Shown: positions 1 to 9,504, numbered from the stretch's first letter. The stretch is 64,000 nucleotides of DNA from JBFLXR01 sp040757065 (GCA_040757065.1 JBFLXR010000004.1:77894-141893), one strand, 5' to 3'. Notes: a model not told the origin generated them from the sequence alone. Program-made: numbers and translations.

Positions 1-2133
1 GTTTTCGATGACTTGATTGAATTCGGAGAGATTATTCTGCAAACGTTCGCGAACCGTTTTGGCGAATTCTTCTTCCGGAGCGGCACGGCCGAACATCGAG
101 GAGGATTTCACCATGCTCTTGTCGATATAGGTGCTGCCGCGGAATTCGCCGATTTTACGGATATCTTCGGTAAACCGACCGATGTCGTTAGCCGGGACTT
201 CGGGTTGCAGCACCTCGAACTCGTATTCAGTCTGGAGCGAATTGCCTTTGCCGCGGCGGATTTGCTTAACCGCAAGGTAAGCGTTGCGTACCGACAGACT
301 CTGATCGTTTTGCACCATGGAAACGTTCTGCGGCAAAACAACCGTATGTCGGAAGTAGGAATGTTCCGGGAAGCGCAAGGCAAACGGCGCGCTGCGTTGC
401 TGAACAGAAGAGGGCGCCAGCATATAGAAACGCAATGTGGGCGGCAGTTTATGCCGCACCCGCCAACCGCCCGATTCTTTTTCAACGAACTTGGCGACCT
501 TAAAGGTCAGTTTCATGGTCAGCTCGTTCTTTTCGCGGTTATCGCGGATTTCCGGCTCCTTGGCCCACTCAGCGGTCGGGAAAGCGGCTTGCATATCCTC
601 GTGGAAGGCCTTCTTGACCTTATCCAGCGAGGCGATTTGGATGAAGCGGCGGAAACCCTCCGCCCAAGTGCGCTGCATGACCCAGGTTTCTTCCAGTGTG
701 GCCGGGCCGTCCATATTTTCCAATATCACATTCTGATAAACGGAGATCGACTCTGCGCGATCCTTCGGGTCTATCGGAATTATGCTCAATTGTTTGGTCG
801 AGGGCGCAACGACCAGCACCTCGGAGAGTCCGTGCAGTATGCCCAGACTGGCGAGATTGCCGGCTTGTTGGTAAGCAGTCGGATCCAGCCAGTAACTCTG
901 TCCGTTCAGTTCGGCGCGAACGATAACGTGGTCGAAGAGAACCGGTGACGGCAGCCAGTTGCCGAACCCCCGCCAATTGCGTACGCCGACCAGAACCGGC
1001 TCGGCTTGGATGCCGAGCGCATGCAGCAGCGTTACCAGAAAGACCGACTTATCCTTACAGTCTCCGTAACGTTTATTCAGGGTTTCTTCCGGCGGCGCAG
1101 GCCGGTGCGAACTTTCACCGAGTGAGACGGAGGTGTAGCGAATTTCCGTTTGGGTGAAATTCAGCGCCTCGATGACTTGTTGTTCCGGGCTGGGCAGTTT
1201 CTTTAAACGTTCGACCAGCGCAGCGAATGCTTTGCCTTCCGGAGCGGGTTGGCTGAATAATCCGGTTGCCCACTTGGCAACCTGATTCCAGTTTTCGTAC
1301 TCCGAAAACTGGATCCATGGAACCGGCTGAAAGTCGCGCGGATAGCCGTCTTCCGGCCGGTACGAGGGAATGTCGCGCCCCTCGAAAACGAGTTTTTGCA
1401 GCTCGCCGATTTTTAAGCGTTTGGGCGTAATGCCCAAGGTTCCGGCGTTGTTGCCGACAAAGCGGTATTGCACCTTGCGGTCGGCCGGGATTAAGGCCGA
1501 AACATAGCGCAGATGCACCGGAACCGCCGCTTGCCAGGAGGCGGCGTCGGAAATCGTGGAGCCGAGAACCGGATTAAAGCCGGTTACCGTATAGGCATAT
1601 TCCACGCTATCGCCCGGCCGCACATCTTCTGCAATGCCCAATGCAGTCACTGTGCCGTTATACATACTGTTTTCCAGACCAAGCTCGCGCTCCAGAAAAC
1701 GGAAGCGAATGCGGTCGCTCTGTTCGATCACTTCGTTATTGCGCAGGATGCGAACCATGTGCAATTGAACGGACTGGTATTCCGGGTTGAACTCGATCAG
1801 GATTTGGCCGATTTCGCGGGTGCTGGAAGCATTTTTCGCTTCAAAAACGCGGCGAATAAACACCTCGCGCTGCGGGTTGCTCCAGTTGAACTGCGTATCG
1901 CCAAGCCGGACGACGAAAGGCTCTGCCGAGTCCTTAACGGGCGGAATCGCGACCGGGGTGACCCAGCCGGGTATCGGTGCGATGCTGAATTTTGCTGCGG
2001 CTGCGTTCGACTCGCGAAAACTGCCAGCAACCTGCGGCACGGTTTGCGCTTGTGCGGATAGCACGGATAAGCAGCCGACCCAAAGCGCAAATAGCGTGCG
2101 CAGACAATGTGCAGTGATAACGGAAAGCCGCAT
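1..2133 (-). CDS. DUF3857 and transglutaminase-like domain protein (3' end beyond window)
   Basis: Minus-strand reading frame that is open from an ATG at 2133 to the window edge (711 codons, no stop), so the C-terminus is missing. The N-terminus looks like a signal peptide. About 200 residues of beta-rich DUF3857-type sequence follow, then a transglutaminase core with a plausible Cys-His-Asp triad: Cys359 in YGDCKDKS, His402 in FDHVIV and Asp417 in YWLDP. Known members are exported or periplasmic proteins of uncertain substrate. An AAAGGAA ribosome site lies about 8 bases before the ATG. The gene starts 19 bases after ptsI in the same direction, so it may be the distal gene of the PTS/gshA operon. 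The substrate cannot be inferred, and a large antisense frame over 13-948 is a shadow. Confidence 0.8.
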   Translation of the reverse strand, partial: MRLSVITAHCLRTLFALWVGCLSVLSAQAQTVPQVAGSFRESNAAAAKFSIAPIPGWVTPVAIPPVKDSAEPFVVRLGDTQFNWSNPQREVFIRRVFEAKNASSTREIGQILIEFNPEYQSVQLHMVRILRNNEVIEQSDRIRFRFLERELGLENSMYNGTVTALGIAEDVRPGDSVEYAYTVTGFNPVLGSTISDAASWQAAVPVHLRYVSALIPADRKVQYRFVGNNAGTLGITPKRLKIGELQKLVFEGRDIPSYRPEDGYPRDFQPVPWIQFSEYENWNQVAKWATGLFSQPAPEGKAFAALVERLKKLPSPEQQVIEALNFTQTEIRYTSVSLGESSHRPAPPEETLNKRYGDCKDKSVFLVTLLHALGIQAEPVLVGVRNWRGFGNWLPSPVLFDHVIVRAELNGQSYWLDPTAYQQAGNLASLGILHGLSEVLVVAPSTKQLSIIPIDPKDRAESISVYQNVILENMDGPATLEETWVMQRTWAEGFRRFIQIASLDKVKKAFHEDMQAAFPTAEWAKEPEIRDNREKNELTMKLTFKVAKFVEKESGGWRVRHKLPPTLRFYMLAPSSVQQRSAPFALRFPEHSYFRHTVVLPQNVSMVQNDQSLSVRNAYLAVKQIRRGKGNSLQTEYEFEVLQPEVPANDIGRFTEDIRKIGEFRGSTYIDKSMVKSSSMFGRAAPEEEFAKTVRERLQNNLSEFNQVIEN

Positions 2134-2152
2134 CGTGCGTTCCTTTCGGAGA

Positions 2153-3877
2153 TTATGCGTTTAGTTTGTCGAGCAGCTCGCGGGTTTTCAGCGGGTCGTC
2201 TGCGCGCAGAATTTTTTGTACCAGCGGGGCGATTTCCGGCAGGCTGGTGGTCAGGACGCGTTGTTTCACGCTGAGCAACTGTGCCGGATGCATGGAGAAC
2301 TGGCGCAGGCCGAGACCGAGCAGCAGACGGGTATAGGGCAGTTCGCCGGCCATTTCGCCGCACACCGAAACCGGCACATTCAACTTGTTGGCGGTACCGA
2401 TAACGTGGTTGAGCAAATGCAGCACGGCGGGGTGCAGCGGATCGTACAGATGTGCGACTTCTTCATCGGTGCGGTCGATCGCCAGCGTGTACTGGATCAA
2501 GTCGTTGGTACCGATGGAGAGGAAATCCAATTTCTTTACGAATACGTTCAGTGCGAGCGCGGCAGCCGGAATTTCGATCATGCCGCCGATTTGCACATCC
2601 GGGTTATAGGCTAAGCCGTCCGCATCGAGACTGCGCTTAGTGGTTTCGATGAATTGCAGCGTCTGGTTGATTTCCGAGGCGCTGGACAACATCGGCACCA
2701 AAATCTTGATGTTGCCGTAATGCGAAGCCCGCAGCAGCGCGCGCAACTGGGTGCGGAACATTTGCGGTTCGGCCAGACACAAGCGGATGGCGCGCAATCC
2801 GAGCGCGGGGTTGCTGGCGACGCGGGTAACGCCTTTGAGCTGTTTGTCCGCGCCGAGATCGAAGGTGCGGATGGTGACCGGCAGGCCGCGCATACCTTCT
2901 GCCACCTCGCGGTAGGCGGCGAATTGCTCTTCTTCGTCTGGCAGGTCGTCGCGGTTGAGAAATAGGAATTCGCTGCGGAACAGACCGATCCCGGTTGCAC
3001 CGTTTTCCTGCACTTCCGGCAGATCGTTCGGCATCTCGATGTTCGCCATCAACTCTACGGTGGTGCCATCCAGCGTGTTAGCGCGGGCGGTTTTCAGCCG
3101 TTTCAGCTTTTTGCGTTCCAGCTCCCACTCGTTCTGGCGCAGGCGGTATTCAGCGAGAATCTGCTTGTCCGGTGCAATGATGATCACGCCTTGCGTGCCG
3201 TCCACGATCAGCATATCGTTTTCGCGGATCAGTTCACGTGCATGGTGCAGGCCGACCACGCAGGGCGTGTTCAGACCGCGCGCCACAATCGCAGTGTGCG
3301 AGGTTGCGCCGCCCAGGTCGGTCAAAATGGCTGAAAACTGTCCGGGCTTGAGCTGAATCAGATCGGCCGGACTGACATCGTGCGCCACCAGAATCATACT
3401 GATGTCGTGACGGGCAACCGGAGGAATGTGATCGCCCTGTCCGGTGAGCGATTTCAGCACGCGCTGCACGACTTGGATTACATCGCTTTTGCGCTCGCGC
3501 AGATAGGGATCTTCGAAAGCTTCGAACTGTTCCACCAGTTCGTCCATCTGTACCTTCAGCGCCCATTCGGCATTACACTGTTCGGCTTCGATCATCGCAC
3601 GCGCGGCTACGCTTAAATGCGGATCGTCGAGGATCATCAGGTGCAGATCGAGGAAGGCGGCAAACTCCGCAGCGGCTTGCTGCGGGCGGGTAGCGCGCAG
3701 GCTGTTCAGCTCGTCGCGGGTGGCCTGCACGGCGGCGTCGAAACGCGCCAGTTCCTCGCCGATCAGATGCTTGGGCAGCACATAGTGCGCCACTTCCAGC
3801 GATGTGTGCGACACCAGATGGGCATGGCCGATGGCGATGCCGCTTGAAACCGGAATGCCGTGCAGCGTAAAGCTCAT
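2153..3877 (-). CDS. ptsI: PTS enzyme I, phosphoenolpyruvate-protein phosphotransferase
   Basis: A 574-residue protein of normal enzyme I length. It takes phosphate from phosphoenolpyruvate onto a histidine and passes it to HPr in the cytoplasm. The N-terminal HPr-binding and phosphohistidine domain contains the signature GGATSHTAIVARG with the active His at residue 194. The C-terminal PEP-binding barrel shows the metal/PEP motifs GIGLFRSEFLF and VSVCGEMAG. The gene lies 2 bases after the HPr gene and in the same operon as a mannose-type EIIA. No sugar permease (EIIB/EIIC) is nearby, so the phosphorelay is probably regulatory, as in many betaproteobacteria, rather than for sugar uptake. The enzyme call is secure; the regulatory role is inference from context. 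Confidence 0.96.
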   Translation of the reverse strand: MSFTLHGIPVSSGIAIGHAHLVSHTSLEVAHYVLPKHLIGEELARFDAAVQATRDELNSLRATRPQQAAAEFAAFLDLHLMILDDPHLSVAARAMIEAEQCNAEWALKVQMDELVEQFEAFEDPYLRERKSDVIQVVQRVLKSLTGQGDHIPPVARHDISMILVAHDVSPADLIQLKPGQFSAILTDLGGATSHTAIVARGLNTPCVVGLHHARELIRENDMLIVDGTQGVIIIAPDKQILAEYRLRQNEWELERKKLKRLKTARANTLDGTTVELMANIEMPNDLPEVQENGATGIGLFRSEFLFLNRDDLPDEEEQFAAYREVAEGMRGLPVTIRTFDLGADKQLKGVTRVASNPALGLRAIRLCLAEPQMFRTQLRALLRASHYGNIKILVPMLSSASEINQTLQFIETTKRSLDADGLAYNPDVQIGGMIEIPAAALALNVFVKKLDFLSIGTNDLIQYTLAIDRTDEEVAHLYDPLHPAVLHLLNHVIGTANKLNVPVSVCGEMAGELPYTRLLLGLGLRQFSMHPAQLLSVKQRVLTTSLPEIAPLVQKILRADDPLKTRELLDKLNA

Positions 3878-3879
3878 GC

Positions 3880-4149
3880 TTACTCGCCTTCTCCGAAATA
3901 ATCGTTAATCAGCGCCAGCAAGGCATCCATCGCCTCTTGCTCTTTTTCGCCGTTGGTTTCGATGCTAATGGTACTGCCCTTGGCCGCAGCCAGCATCATC
4001 ACGCCCATGATGCTTTTCGCATTCACGCGGCGTCCGTTGCGGGTTAGCCATACTTCGCAGGGAAACTGCGAAGCCAGTTGAGTCAATTTGGCCGACGCGC
4101 GGGCGTGCAGGCCGAGTTTGTTAATGATTAGCGCATCCTGTTGCAACAT
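3880..4149 (-). CDS. ptsH: HPr family phosphocarrier protein
   Basis: An 89-residue HPr, the small phosphate carrier between enzyme I and EIIA proteins. The active His15 sits in GLHARAS and the conserved regulatory Ser46 in NAKSIMGVMM, so both phosphorylation sites are intact. Ser46 would allow control by an HPr kinase, but no hprK is in the window. The start codon lies inside the preceding EIIA gene (29-base overlap) and the stop is 2 bases before ptsI, so translation is probably coupled along the three-gene set. It could equally be called NPr of the nitrogen PTS; sequence alone does not separate the two names. Confidence 0.95.
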   Translation of the reverse strand: MLQQDALIINKLGLHARASAKLTQLASQFPCEVWLTRNGRRVNAKSIMGVMMLAAAKGSTISIETNGEKEQEAMDALLALINDYFGEGE

Positions 4150-4546
4150 GACATCCTTCGGGGTGATTCATCGGGATAATACATTCGCGCCCGCCTTCGA
4201 TGGCGCGCGCCTCCATTTCTTCCAGCGTTTTGCTGCTACAACACACTACGCGCAGCAGCATCGGCAAATTCACGCCGGCTACGCCTGCCACATGCGGCGC
4301 TTCGCAGAGGCGGCGGCCGATATTGCTCGGCGTCGCACCGTACATGTCCGCCAGCAGCAGCACGCCGTCGCCGTCGTCCAGCGATTCGATCAGGGCGCGG
4401 CCTTCCGCCTCTTTCTGGTGCGGGTCTTCGTCGGCCTGCACAGAAAGCGACTTTACATGCGCAGGCACACTGCCCAGCACATGTTCGACACAATCGAGCA
4501 GGCTGTCGCCGAGACCGTTGTGCGTAACTAGCAAGATTCCGACCAA
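4121..4546 (-). CDS. PTS EIIA component, mannose/fructose family
   Basis: A 141-residue single-domain EIIA of the mannose (ManX/AgaF) family. The predicted phosphorylated residue is His9 in LLVTHNGLG, and a second conserved patch is LADMYGATPSN. It would accept phosphate from HPr. Unlike ManX of enteric bacteria it is not fused to EIIB, and no EIIB, EIIC or EIID gene is present, so a direct transport role is unlikely. It is the first gene of EIIA-ptsH-ptsI; its last 29 bases overlap the HPr start. In related genomes this gene often sits beside ptsN/hprK/rapZ, which are not seen here. The family call is firm; the output target is unknown. Confidence 0.9.
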   Translation of the reverse strand: MVGILLVTHNGLGDSLLDCVEHVLGSVPAHVKSLSVQADEDPHQKEAEGRALIESLDDGDGVLLLADMYGATPSNIGRRLCEAPHVAGVAGVNLPMLLRVVCCSSKTLEEMEARAIEGGRECIIPMNHPEGCHVATGCANH

Positions 4547-4568
4547 GACCTTCTCCTCCGAAGTAATG

Positions 4569-5609
4569 TTAGGGTTCGACCGTTCTTATAATGGTTTTAT
4601 CGGTGAATTCTAGACGTTTTTGCAGGCCAGCGGTGAGATGCACATTGCCCTTCGCATCGACCAACATGAATTCCGGCACGTGCATCGGGCCGGTGGTGGC
4701 GCTGCGGCCATCCAGTCCGGCGACGAACAGCGGCTTGGAGGCCGCATCCGACAGCACGCCGGCATGCTTGCCGCGCGTCAGCACCGTGACCGATTCCACA
4801 CCTTGCGCAGGCTTACCGGTGCGCGGGTCGATAATGTGGCAATAGCGCTGACCGTTCAGCTCGAAGAAGCGCTGATAATCGCCCGAAGTCCCCAGCGCAT
4901 CGCCGTCGTACAAATCGAGCGTAGCAATCGGTGCCGGCTTGCGCGGATGCTGGATGCCCACCCGCCACGGCCGCTTACCGTGCATGCCCAGCGCAATGAC
5001 ATTCCCGCCGATGTTCACCAGCGCATTCTGAATGCCGCGTTGACGTAGGATTTCTGCCGCGCGATCCAGCGCATAGCCCTTGGCATAGCCGCCAAGATCG
5101 AGCAAAACCGATTTGTTGCGACTGGAAACCGTATTGCCCTGAATGCGCAGATCGGACATTTGCGGATGCGTCTTCGTCAGCGCAGCGAGCGCCTGCTCGT
5201 CCGGCAACAGCGGCTTGAACTCATCGGCATGAAAGCCCCACAACCTCACCAGCCCGCCGACGGCAGGATCGAACAATCCGCCGGACTGTGCCGACAGCTC
5301 GGCGGCATCCTGCAACATGCCCGCCATCTCCAGCGTGACTTCCTGCGGCTTGCCCTCGGCAAAGGCTGCGTTCAGTTCGCTCAGCGGACTCGGCTTCCAG
5401 GCGTGCAGCAAATTATGCAGCCGCTGGAATTCTTGCATCACGGCTGCGACCGCCTGCTTAGCGCGCGGCTCCTCTTCGTCGTACACGCTTACTTCCACCA
5501 GCGTGCCGAATACATAACCTTGCTCTTGATACAACGGCTCTTTGCCGCAGGCGGTTAACAGGCCGATTGCAGCGAGTAATAGAAACAGCCGTTGCACAAA
5601 TCCGGTCAT
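4569..5609 (-). CDS. apbE: FAD:protein FMN transferase (ApbE), lipoprotein
   Basis: A 346-residue ApbE-family enzyme, which attaches FMN covalently to threonine residues of flavoproteins such as the Rnf and Nqr subunits, using FAD as donor. The N-terminus is a lipoprotein signal with lipobox LTAC (lipidated Cys21), placing it on the periplasmic side of a membrane. Family motifs are visible: LGGYAKGYALDRAA, GTSGDYQRFF and HIIDPRTGKPAQG. The usual C-terminal metal motif DALSTALF appears here as DAASKPLF, a mild variant. The ATG overlaps the gshA stop by 4 bases, so the two genes are translationally coupled, and the EIIA gene begins 22 bases further on. No target flavoprotein is encoded in the window. 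Confidence 0.93.
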   Translation of the reverse strand: MTGFVQRLFLLLAAIGLLTACGKEPLYQEQGYVFGTLVEVSVYDEEEPRAKQAVAAVMQEFQRLHNLLHAWKPSPLSELNAAFAEGKPQEVTLEMAGMLQDAAELSAQSGGLFDPAVGGLVRLWGFHADEFKPLLPDEQALAALTKTHPQMSDLRIQGNTVSSRNKSVLLDLGGYAKGYALDRAAEILRQRGIQNALVNIGGNVIALGMHGKRPWRVGIQHPRKPAPIATLDLYDGDALGTSGDYQRFFELNGQRYCHIIDPRTGKPAQGVESVTVLTRGKHAGVLSDAASKPLFVAGLDGRSATTGPMHVPEFMLVDAKGNVHLTAGLQKRLEFTDKTIIRTVEP

Positions 5610-6877
5610 TCGGCGGCGACTTCCAGCTCAATGGCGGCGGCCAGCAAAGCCAGTCGCGCGACCACGCCGTAGGCGTAGAAACGGTTGGGGGTGTCGTCCG
5701 GGGCGCAATCGGGGTTGGGCAGGGTGCAGCAGGTTTCAAAGGCCAGCGGTACGAAGTGCATGCCCGGGGCGTTGAGGTTTTCATCTGCGCCGCGGCCGGT
5801 GTGGACGCGGTAGAAGCCGCCTACCACGTAGTGATCCATCATGTAGACCACTGGTTCGGCCACTGCTTCGTTGATGTGTTCGAAGGTGTAGACGCCTTCC
5901 TGCACCAGCACGTCGGAGACTTGCAGGCCTTCTTTGACAACGGCCATTTTGTTGCGCTGTTTGCGGTTGAGTCCTTTTACTTCGCTGGCGTCTTTGACGG
6001 TCATGATGCCCATGCCGTAGGTGCCTGCGTCGGCTTTCACGATCACGAACGGATCGTCTTTCACGCCGTATTCGGCATATTTGCCGCGAATCTTTTGCAG
6101 CATGGCGTCCACTTGTGCGGCGAGGCATTCTTCGCCGGTACGCGCCTGAAAGTCGATTTCCGAGCAAGTGGCGAAATAGGGATTAATCAGCCACGGGTCG
6201 ATGCCGAGCAGTTGCGCGAAATTATCCGCTACACGGTCATAGGCGGCAAAGTGTTGCGATTTGCGACGGGTGGTCCAGCCAGCGTGCAGCGGCGGGATGA
6301 CGGCTTGCTCCAGATTTTGCAGAATTTCCGGCACTCCGGCGGAAAGGTCGTTGTTCAGCAGCACTACGCAGGGGTCGAAATCTTGCAATTTGAGGCGGTT
6401 GCGTTCGCGCTGGAGAGGTTCCAGCGTCAGTGCTGCGCCGTTCGGCAGCTGCAGCGTGGTCGGTTCGGTAATTTCCGGTAGCAGCGATCCGATGCGTACG
6501 TTCAACCCGGCTTGTTTCAGAACTTGCACCAGCTGCGCCACGTTTTGCAGGTAAAACTGATTGCGGGTGTGGTTTTCCGGAATTAGCAGAATGCCGCGCG
6601 CTTCCGGGCAGATTTTTTCGATGGCACTTTGCGCGGCTTGCACGCATAACGGCAGAAAATCGCGATTCAGGTTGTTGAAGCCGCCGGGGAATAAGTTGGT
6701 ATCTACCGGAGCCAGTTTAAAACCTGCGTTGCGCAAATCCACTGAGGTATAGAACGGCACGGTATGTTCCAGCCACTGGGTGCGGAACCAGTGTTCGATG
6801 GCGGGCATAGCACTCAAAAAACGGCGTTCCAGATCGAGCAGCGGGCCAGTTAGGGCGGTAGTGAGGTGTGGAACCAT
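5606..6877 (-). CDS. gshA: Glutamate-cysteine ligase, proteobacterial GshA type
   Basis: A protein of 423 residues from the chosen ATG at 6877. It matches the short glutamate-cysteine ligase class found in betaproteobacteria and some gammaproteobacteria, which forms gamma-glutamylcysteine in glutathione synthesis. Recognisable stretches are DTNLFPGGFNNLNR near the N-terminus, IPENHTRNQFY in the middle, and VIVKADAGTYGMGIMTV with WTTRRKSQHF in the ATP-grasp-like C-terminal half. The frame stays open up to 7066, but that extension would run into the promoter region of the divergent ybiT gene and does not look like protein. No strong ribosome site precedes the ATG. gshB is not in the window. The gene heads the minus-strand run towards apbE. 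Confidence 0.9.
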   Translation of the reverse strand: MVPHLTTALTGPLLDLERRFLSAMPAIEHWFRTQWLEHTVPFYTSVDLRNAGFKLAPVDTNLFPGGFNNLNRDFLPLCVQAAQSAIEKICPEARGILLIPENHTRNQFYLQNVAQLVQVLKQAGLNVRIGSLLPEITEPTTLQLPNGAALTLEPLQRERNRLKLQDFDPCVVLLNNDLSAGVPEILQNLEQAVIPPLHAGWTTRRKSQHFAAYDRVADNFAQLLGIDPWLINPYFATCSEIDFQARTGEECLAAQVDAMLQKIRGKYAEYGVKDDPFVIVKADAGTYGMGIMTVKDASEVKGLNRKQRNKMAVVKEGLQVSDVLVQEGVYTFEHINEAVAEPVVYMMDHYVVGGFYRVHTGRGADENLNAPGMHFVPLAFETCCTLPNPDCAPDDTPNRFYAYGVVARLALLAAAIELEVAAE

Positions 6878-6942
6878 AGTGTCAGGGTAACCGAAATGTT
6901 TGACGCATTTTAGCCGATTGCGAAGCAGACCGCGCGGGGTGG

Positions 6943-6948
6943 TAGAAT
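6943..6948 (+). promoter_or_regulatory. Probable -10 element for ybiT
   Basis: TAGAAT preceded by GTGG, 35 bases before the ybiT ATG, in the gap between divergent gshA and ybiT. A TTGCGA lies 19 bases upstream as a possible but over-spaced -35. Nearly the same GTGGTAGAAT string precedes metH, which supports a shared housekeeping promoter form. Position only; no start site evidence. Confidence 0.4.
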
Positions 6949-6983
6949 TGCGGTTTATTTTTGCAGTTAACCGACGCGTACCT

Positions 6984-8588
6984 ATGCTTTCTACCGCTAA
7001 TATCACAATGCAATTCGGGGCGAAGCCCCTGTTCGAAAACGTCTCCGTCAAATTCGGCGACGGCAACCGCTATGGCCTGATCGGCGCAAACGGCTGCGGC
7101 AAATCCACCTTTATGAAGATTCTCGGCGGCGATCTGGAGCAGACCTCCGGCACGGTGGCGCTGGATAAGGACGAGCGTCTTGGCAAGTTGCGTCAGGATC
7201 AGTTTGCCTATGAAGAAATGCGTGTGCTGGAAGTCGTCATGATGGGGCACACTGAAATGTGGGCGGCGATGCAGGAGCGCGATGCGATCTATGCCAATCC
7301 GGATGCCAGCGAAGAAGACTATATGCGCGCGGCGGATTTGGAAGCCGTGTTTGCCGAATACGATGGTTACACTGCCGAAGCGCGCGCCGGCGAATTGCTG
7401 CTGGGGGTGGGAATTCCGCTCGAACAGCATCAAGGGCCGATGAGCGCGGTTGCGCCCGGCTATAAGTTGCGCGTATTGCTGGCGCAGGCACTGTTCGCCA
7501 ACCCCGACATTCTGTTGCTGGACGAACCGACCAATAACCTGGATATCAATACGATTCGCTGGCTGGAAGACGTGCTGAACGCGCGTAACAGCACGATGAT
7601 TATCATTTCGCACGACCGCCACTTTCTGAACAGCGTGTGTACCCACATGGCCGATCTGGATTACGGCAAGATTACCGTCTATCCCGGCAATTACGATGAC
7701 TACATGCTGGCTTCGACGCAGGCGCGCGAACGTCAGGCGGCAGAGAATGCCAAGGCCAAGGAGAAGGTTGCCGAACTGCGTGCTTTCGTGGCGCGCTTCT
7801 CGGCCAATGCGTCTAAAGCCAAACAGGCAACCAGCCGCGCACGTCAGATCGACAAGATCAAGATTGAGGAATTTAAGCCTTCCAGCCGTCAGTATCCGTT
7901 TATTCGCTATGAATTCGACGAGCGCGATAAGCTGCACCGCGTGGCAGTCGAGGTACAGAAAATGTCCAAGGGGTTTGACCGGACCTTGTTCTCGAATGTG
8001 AATTTCCGCATCGATGCGGGCGAGAAAGTCGCGATTATCGGCCCGAACGGGATTGGTAAAACGACCTTGCTGCGTATTCTTGCCGGCGACTTGCAACCCG
8101 ACACCGGTACGGTGAAATGGGCAGAGAAGGCCAAGCTGGGCTATTACGCTCAGGATCACGAATACGAATTCGAAAACAACAAAACGCTGACCGACTGGAT
8201 GACCGACTGGCGCGGTGAGAACGACGACGATCAAGTGGTGCGCGGCACACTGGGACGTCTGCTGTTCGGCGGCGACGAAGTGAAGAAGAATGTGAAGGTG
8301 CTCTCCGGTGGCGAGAAAGGCCGTATGCTGTTCGGCAAGTTGATGCTGCAACGCGGCAACGTGTTGCTGATGGACGAACCGACCAACCATTTGGACATGG
8401 AATCCATCGAGTCGCTTAACACCGCTTTGCTGGAGTTCAAAGGTACGCTGGTGTTCGTCAGCCATGACCGCGAGTTTGTCAGCTCGATTGCAACCCGCAT
8501 TATTGAAATCAGTGAAAAGGGCGTGACCGATTATCACGGCACGTATGAGGAATTCCTGCGCGATCAACTGGAAGCGCAAGGGAAATAA
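6984..8588 (+). CDS. ybiT: ABC-F family ATPase YbiT-like
   Basis: A protein of 534 residues with two ABC ATPase domains and no membrane segments, as in ABC-F translation factors that act at the ribosomal E site. The start [12 protein letters not shown] and much of the sequence follow E. coli YbiT closely. Walker A motifs are GANGCGKST and GPNGIGKTT; Walker B motifs are [11 protein letters not shown] and [11 protein letters not shown]. The second signature is LSGGEKGRM, while the first is degenerate ([10 protein letters not shown]), as is usual in YbiT. The charged linker after domain one ([12 protein letters not shown]...) is the P-site tRNA interaction motif region. The ATG at 6984 is preferred over the longer frame from 6900, which would cover the promoter. 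Confidence 0.93.
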   Translation: MLSTANITMQFGAKPLFENVSVKFGDGNRYGLIGANGCGKSTFMKILGGDLEQTSGTVALDKDERLGKLRQDQFAYEEMRVLEVVMMGHTEMWAAMQERDAIYANPDASEEDYMRAADLEAVFAEYDGYTAEARAGELLLGVGIPLEQHQGPMSAVAPGYKLRVLLAQALFANPDILLLDEPTNNLDINTIRWLEDVLNARNSTMIIISHDRHFLNSVCTHMADLDYGKITVYPGNYDDYMLASTQARERQAAENAKAKEKVAELRAFVARFSANASKAKQATSRARQIDKIKIEEFKPSSRQYPFIRYEFDERDKLHRVAVEVQKMSKGFDRTLFSNVNFRIDAGEKVAIIGPNGIGKTTLLRILAGDLQPDTGTVKWAEKAKLGYYAQDHEYEFENNKTLTDWMTDWRGENDDDQVVRGTLGRLLFGGDEVKKNVKVLSGGEKGRMLFGKLMLQRGNVLLMDEPTNHLDMESIESLNTALLEFKGTLVFVSHDREFVSSIATRIIEISEKGVTDYHGTYEEFLRDQLEAQGK

Positions 8589-8699
8589 TGTTCCTAAGGG
8601 GGGCGGAAGTCTGAGTTGGCACGGGTTTAATTTCTTGTCGCTGGCAGGCGGGATGACTTGCGCCTTACCTGGCGGCCGCTTCGCGCCTGAACGGAAAAC

Positions 8700-9494
8700 A
8701 TGAGCACCATCGGCGTGTTCGATTCCGGCGTGGGCGGGCTGTCGGTGTTGCATCACATTCGGCAAGTGCTGCCCAACGAACGGTTGATCTATGTGGCCGA
8801 CTCCGGCCATGTGCCTTACGGCGATAAGCCGCCGCGCTATATCGAGGCGCGCGCGCTGGCGATTGCCCGCTTTCTCGAACGGCAGGGCGCAGATGCGTTG
8901 GTGATTGCCTGCAATACCGCGACGGCGGCGGCGGCGACGGCGCTGCGTAGTTGTTACCCATTCCCGGTGGTCGGCATGGAGCCGGCCGTGAAGCCGGCCG
9001 TAGCGGCGACCCGTGTCGGCAAGGTGGGCGTGCTGGCGACGGTCGGCACGCTGGAAAGCGCGCGTTTCGCCGCGCTGTTGGAACGCTACGGCAGCGAGGT
9101 GGAAATCATTACCCAAGGTTGTCCCGGTTTGGTCGAACAGGTCGAAGCCGGTGCATTGAACACTGCGGAAACCCGTGCGCTGGTCGAGCGTTATACCGCA
9201 CCGTTACTGGCGCGCGGCGTCGATACCCTGATACTGGGTTGCACCCATTATCCGTTCTTGTTGCCGCTGATTCGCGAGGCGGCGGGAGAGGCTGTGCACA
9301 TCATCGATACCGGCGCGGCTGTGGCGCGTCAGTTGCAGCGACGGCTGAACGAAGAGTTGCCGCAGCGAACGGCAGGAACCGCACCCAGTGAAGAATTCTG
9401 GACCAGCGGCGATGCGGAGGCCGCGAGCCGCACGATATCTGCGCTCTGGGGGGCGCCGGTGTCGGTCAGGCGTCTGCCGGAACCGTTTTTATGA
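8700..9494 (+). CDS. murI: Glutamate racemase
   Basis: A 264-residue cofactor-independent racemase that supplies D-glutamate for peptidoglycan. Both catalytic cysteines are present, in [11 protein letters not shown] and [10 protein letters not shown], along with the N-terminal [11 protein letters not shown] (Asp8-Ser9) and the substrate motif [11 protein letters not shown]. The length is typical. The 111 bases between ybiT and murI show no clear terminator or RNA. The stop is 10 bases before purU, suggesting cotranscription although the functions are unrelated. The start at 8700 fits the family N-terminus, though only a weak ribosome site is visible before it. Confidence 0.96.
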   Translation: MSTIGVFDSGVGGLSVLHHIRQVLPNERLIYVADSGHVPYGDKPPRYIEARALAIARFLERQGADALVIACNTATAAAATALRSCYPFPVVGMEPAVKPAVAATRVGKVGVLATVGTLESARFAALLERYGSEVEIITQGCPGLVEQVEAGALNTAETRALVERYTAPLLARGVDTLILGCTHYPFLLPLIREAAGEAVHIIDTGAAVARQLQRRLNEELPQRTAGTAPSEEFWTSGDAEAASRTISALWGAPVSVRRLPEPFL

Positions 9495-9504
9495 GAGTCG
9501 AACC

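Noticed and set aside
13..948. 311-residue open frame on the plus strand at the left edge
   Set aside because: Antisense to the transglutaminase-like gene, whose minus-strand frame is open over the full 2133 bases with a catalytic triad and ribosome site.
1797..2363. 188-residue minus-strand frame
   Set aside because: Runs through both the end of ptsI and the start of the transglutaminase-like gene in another frame; Arg/Ser/Pro-rich and without motif.
6882..9116. 744-residue open frame on the minus strand
   Set aside because: It lies fully antisense to ybiT and murI, which have clear family motifs; its Gln/His-rich composition is that of a complement-strand shadow in GC-rich DNA.
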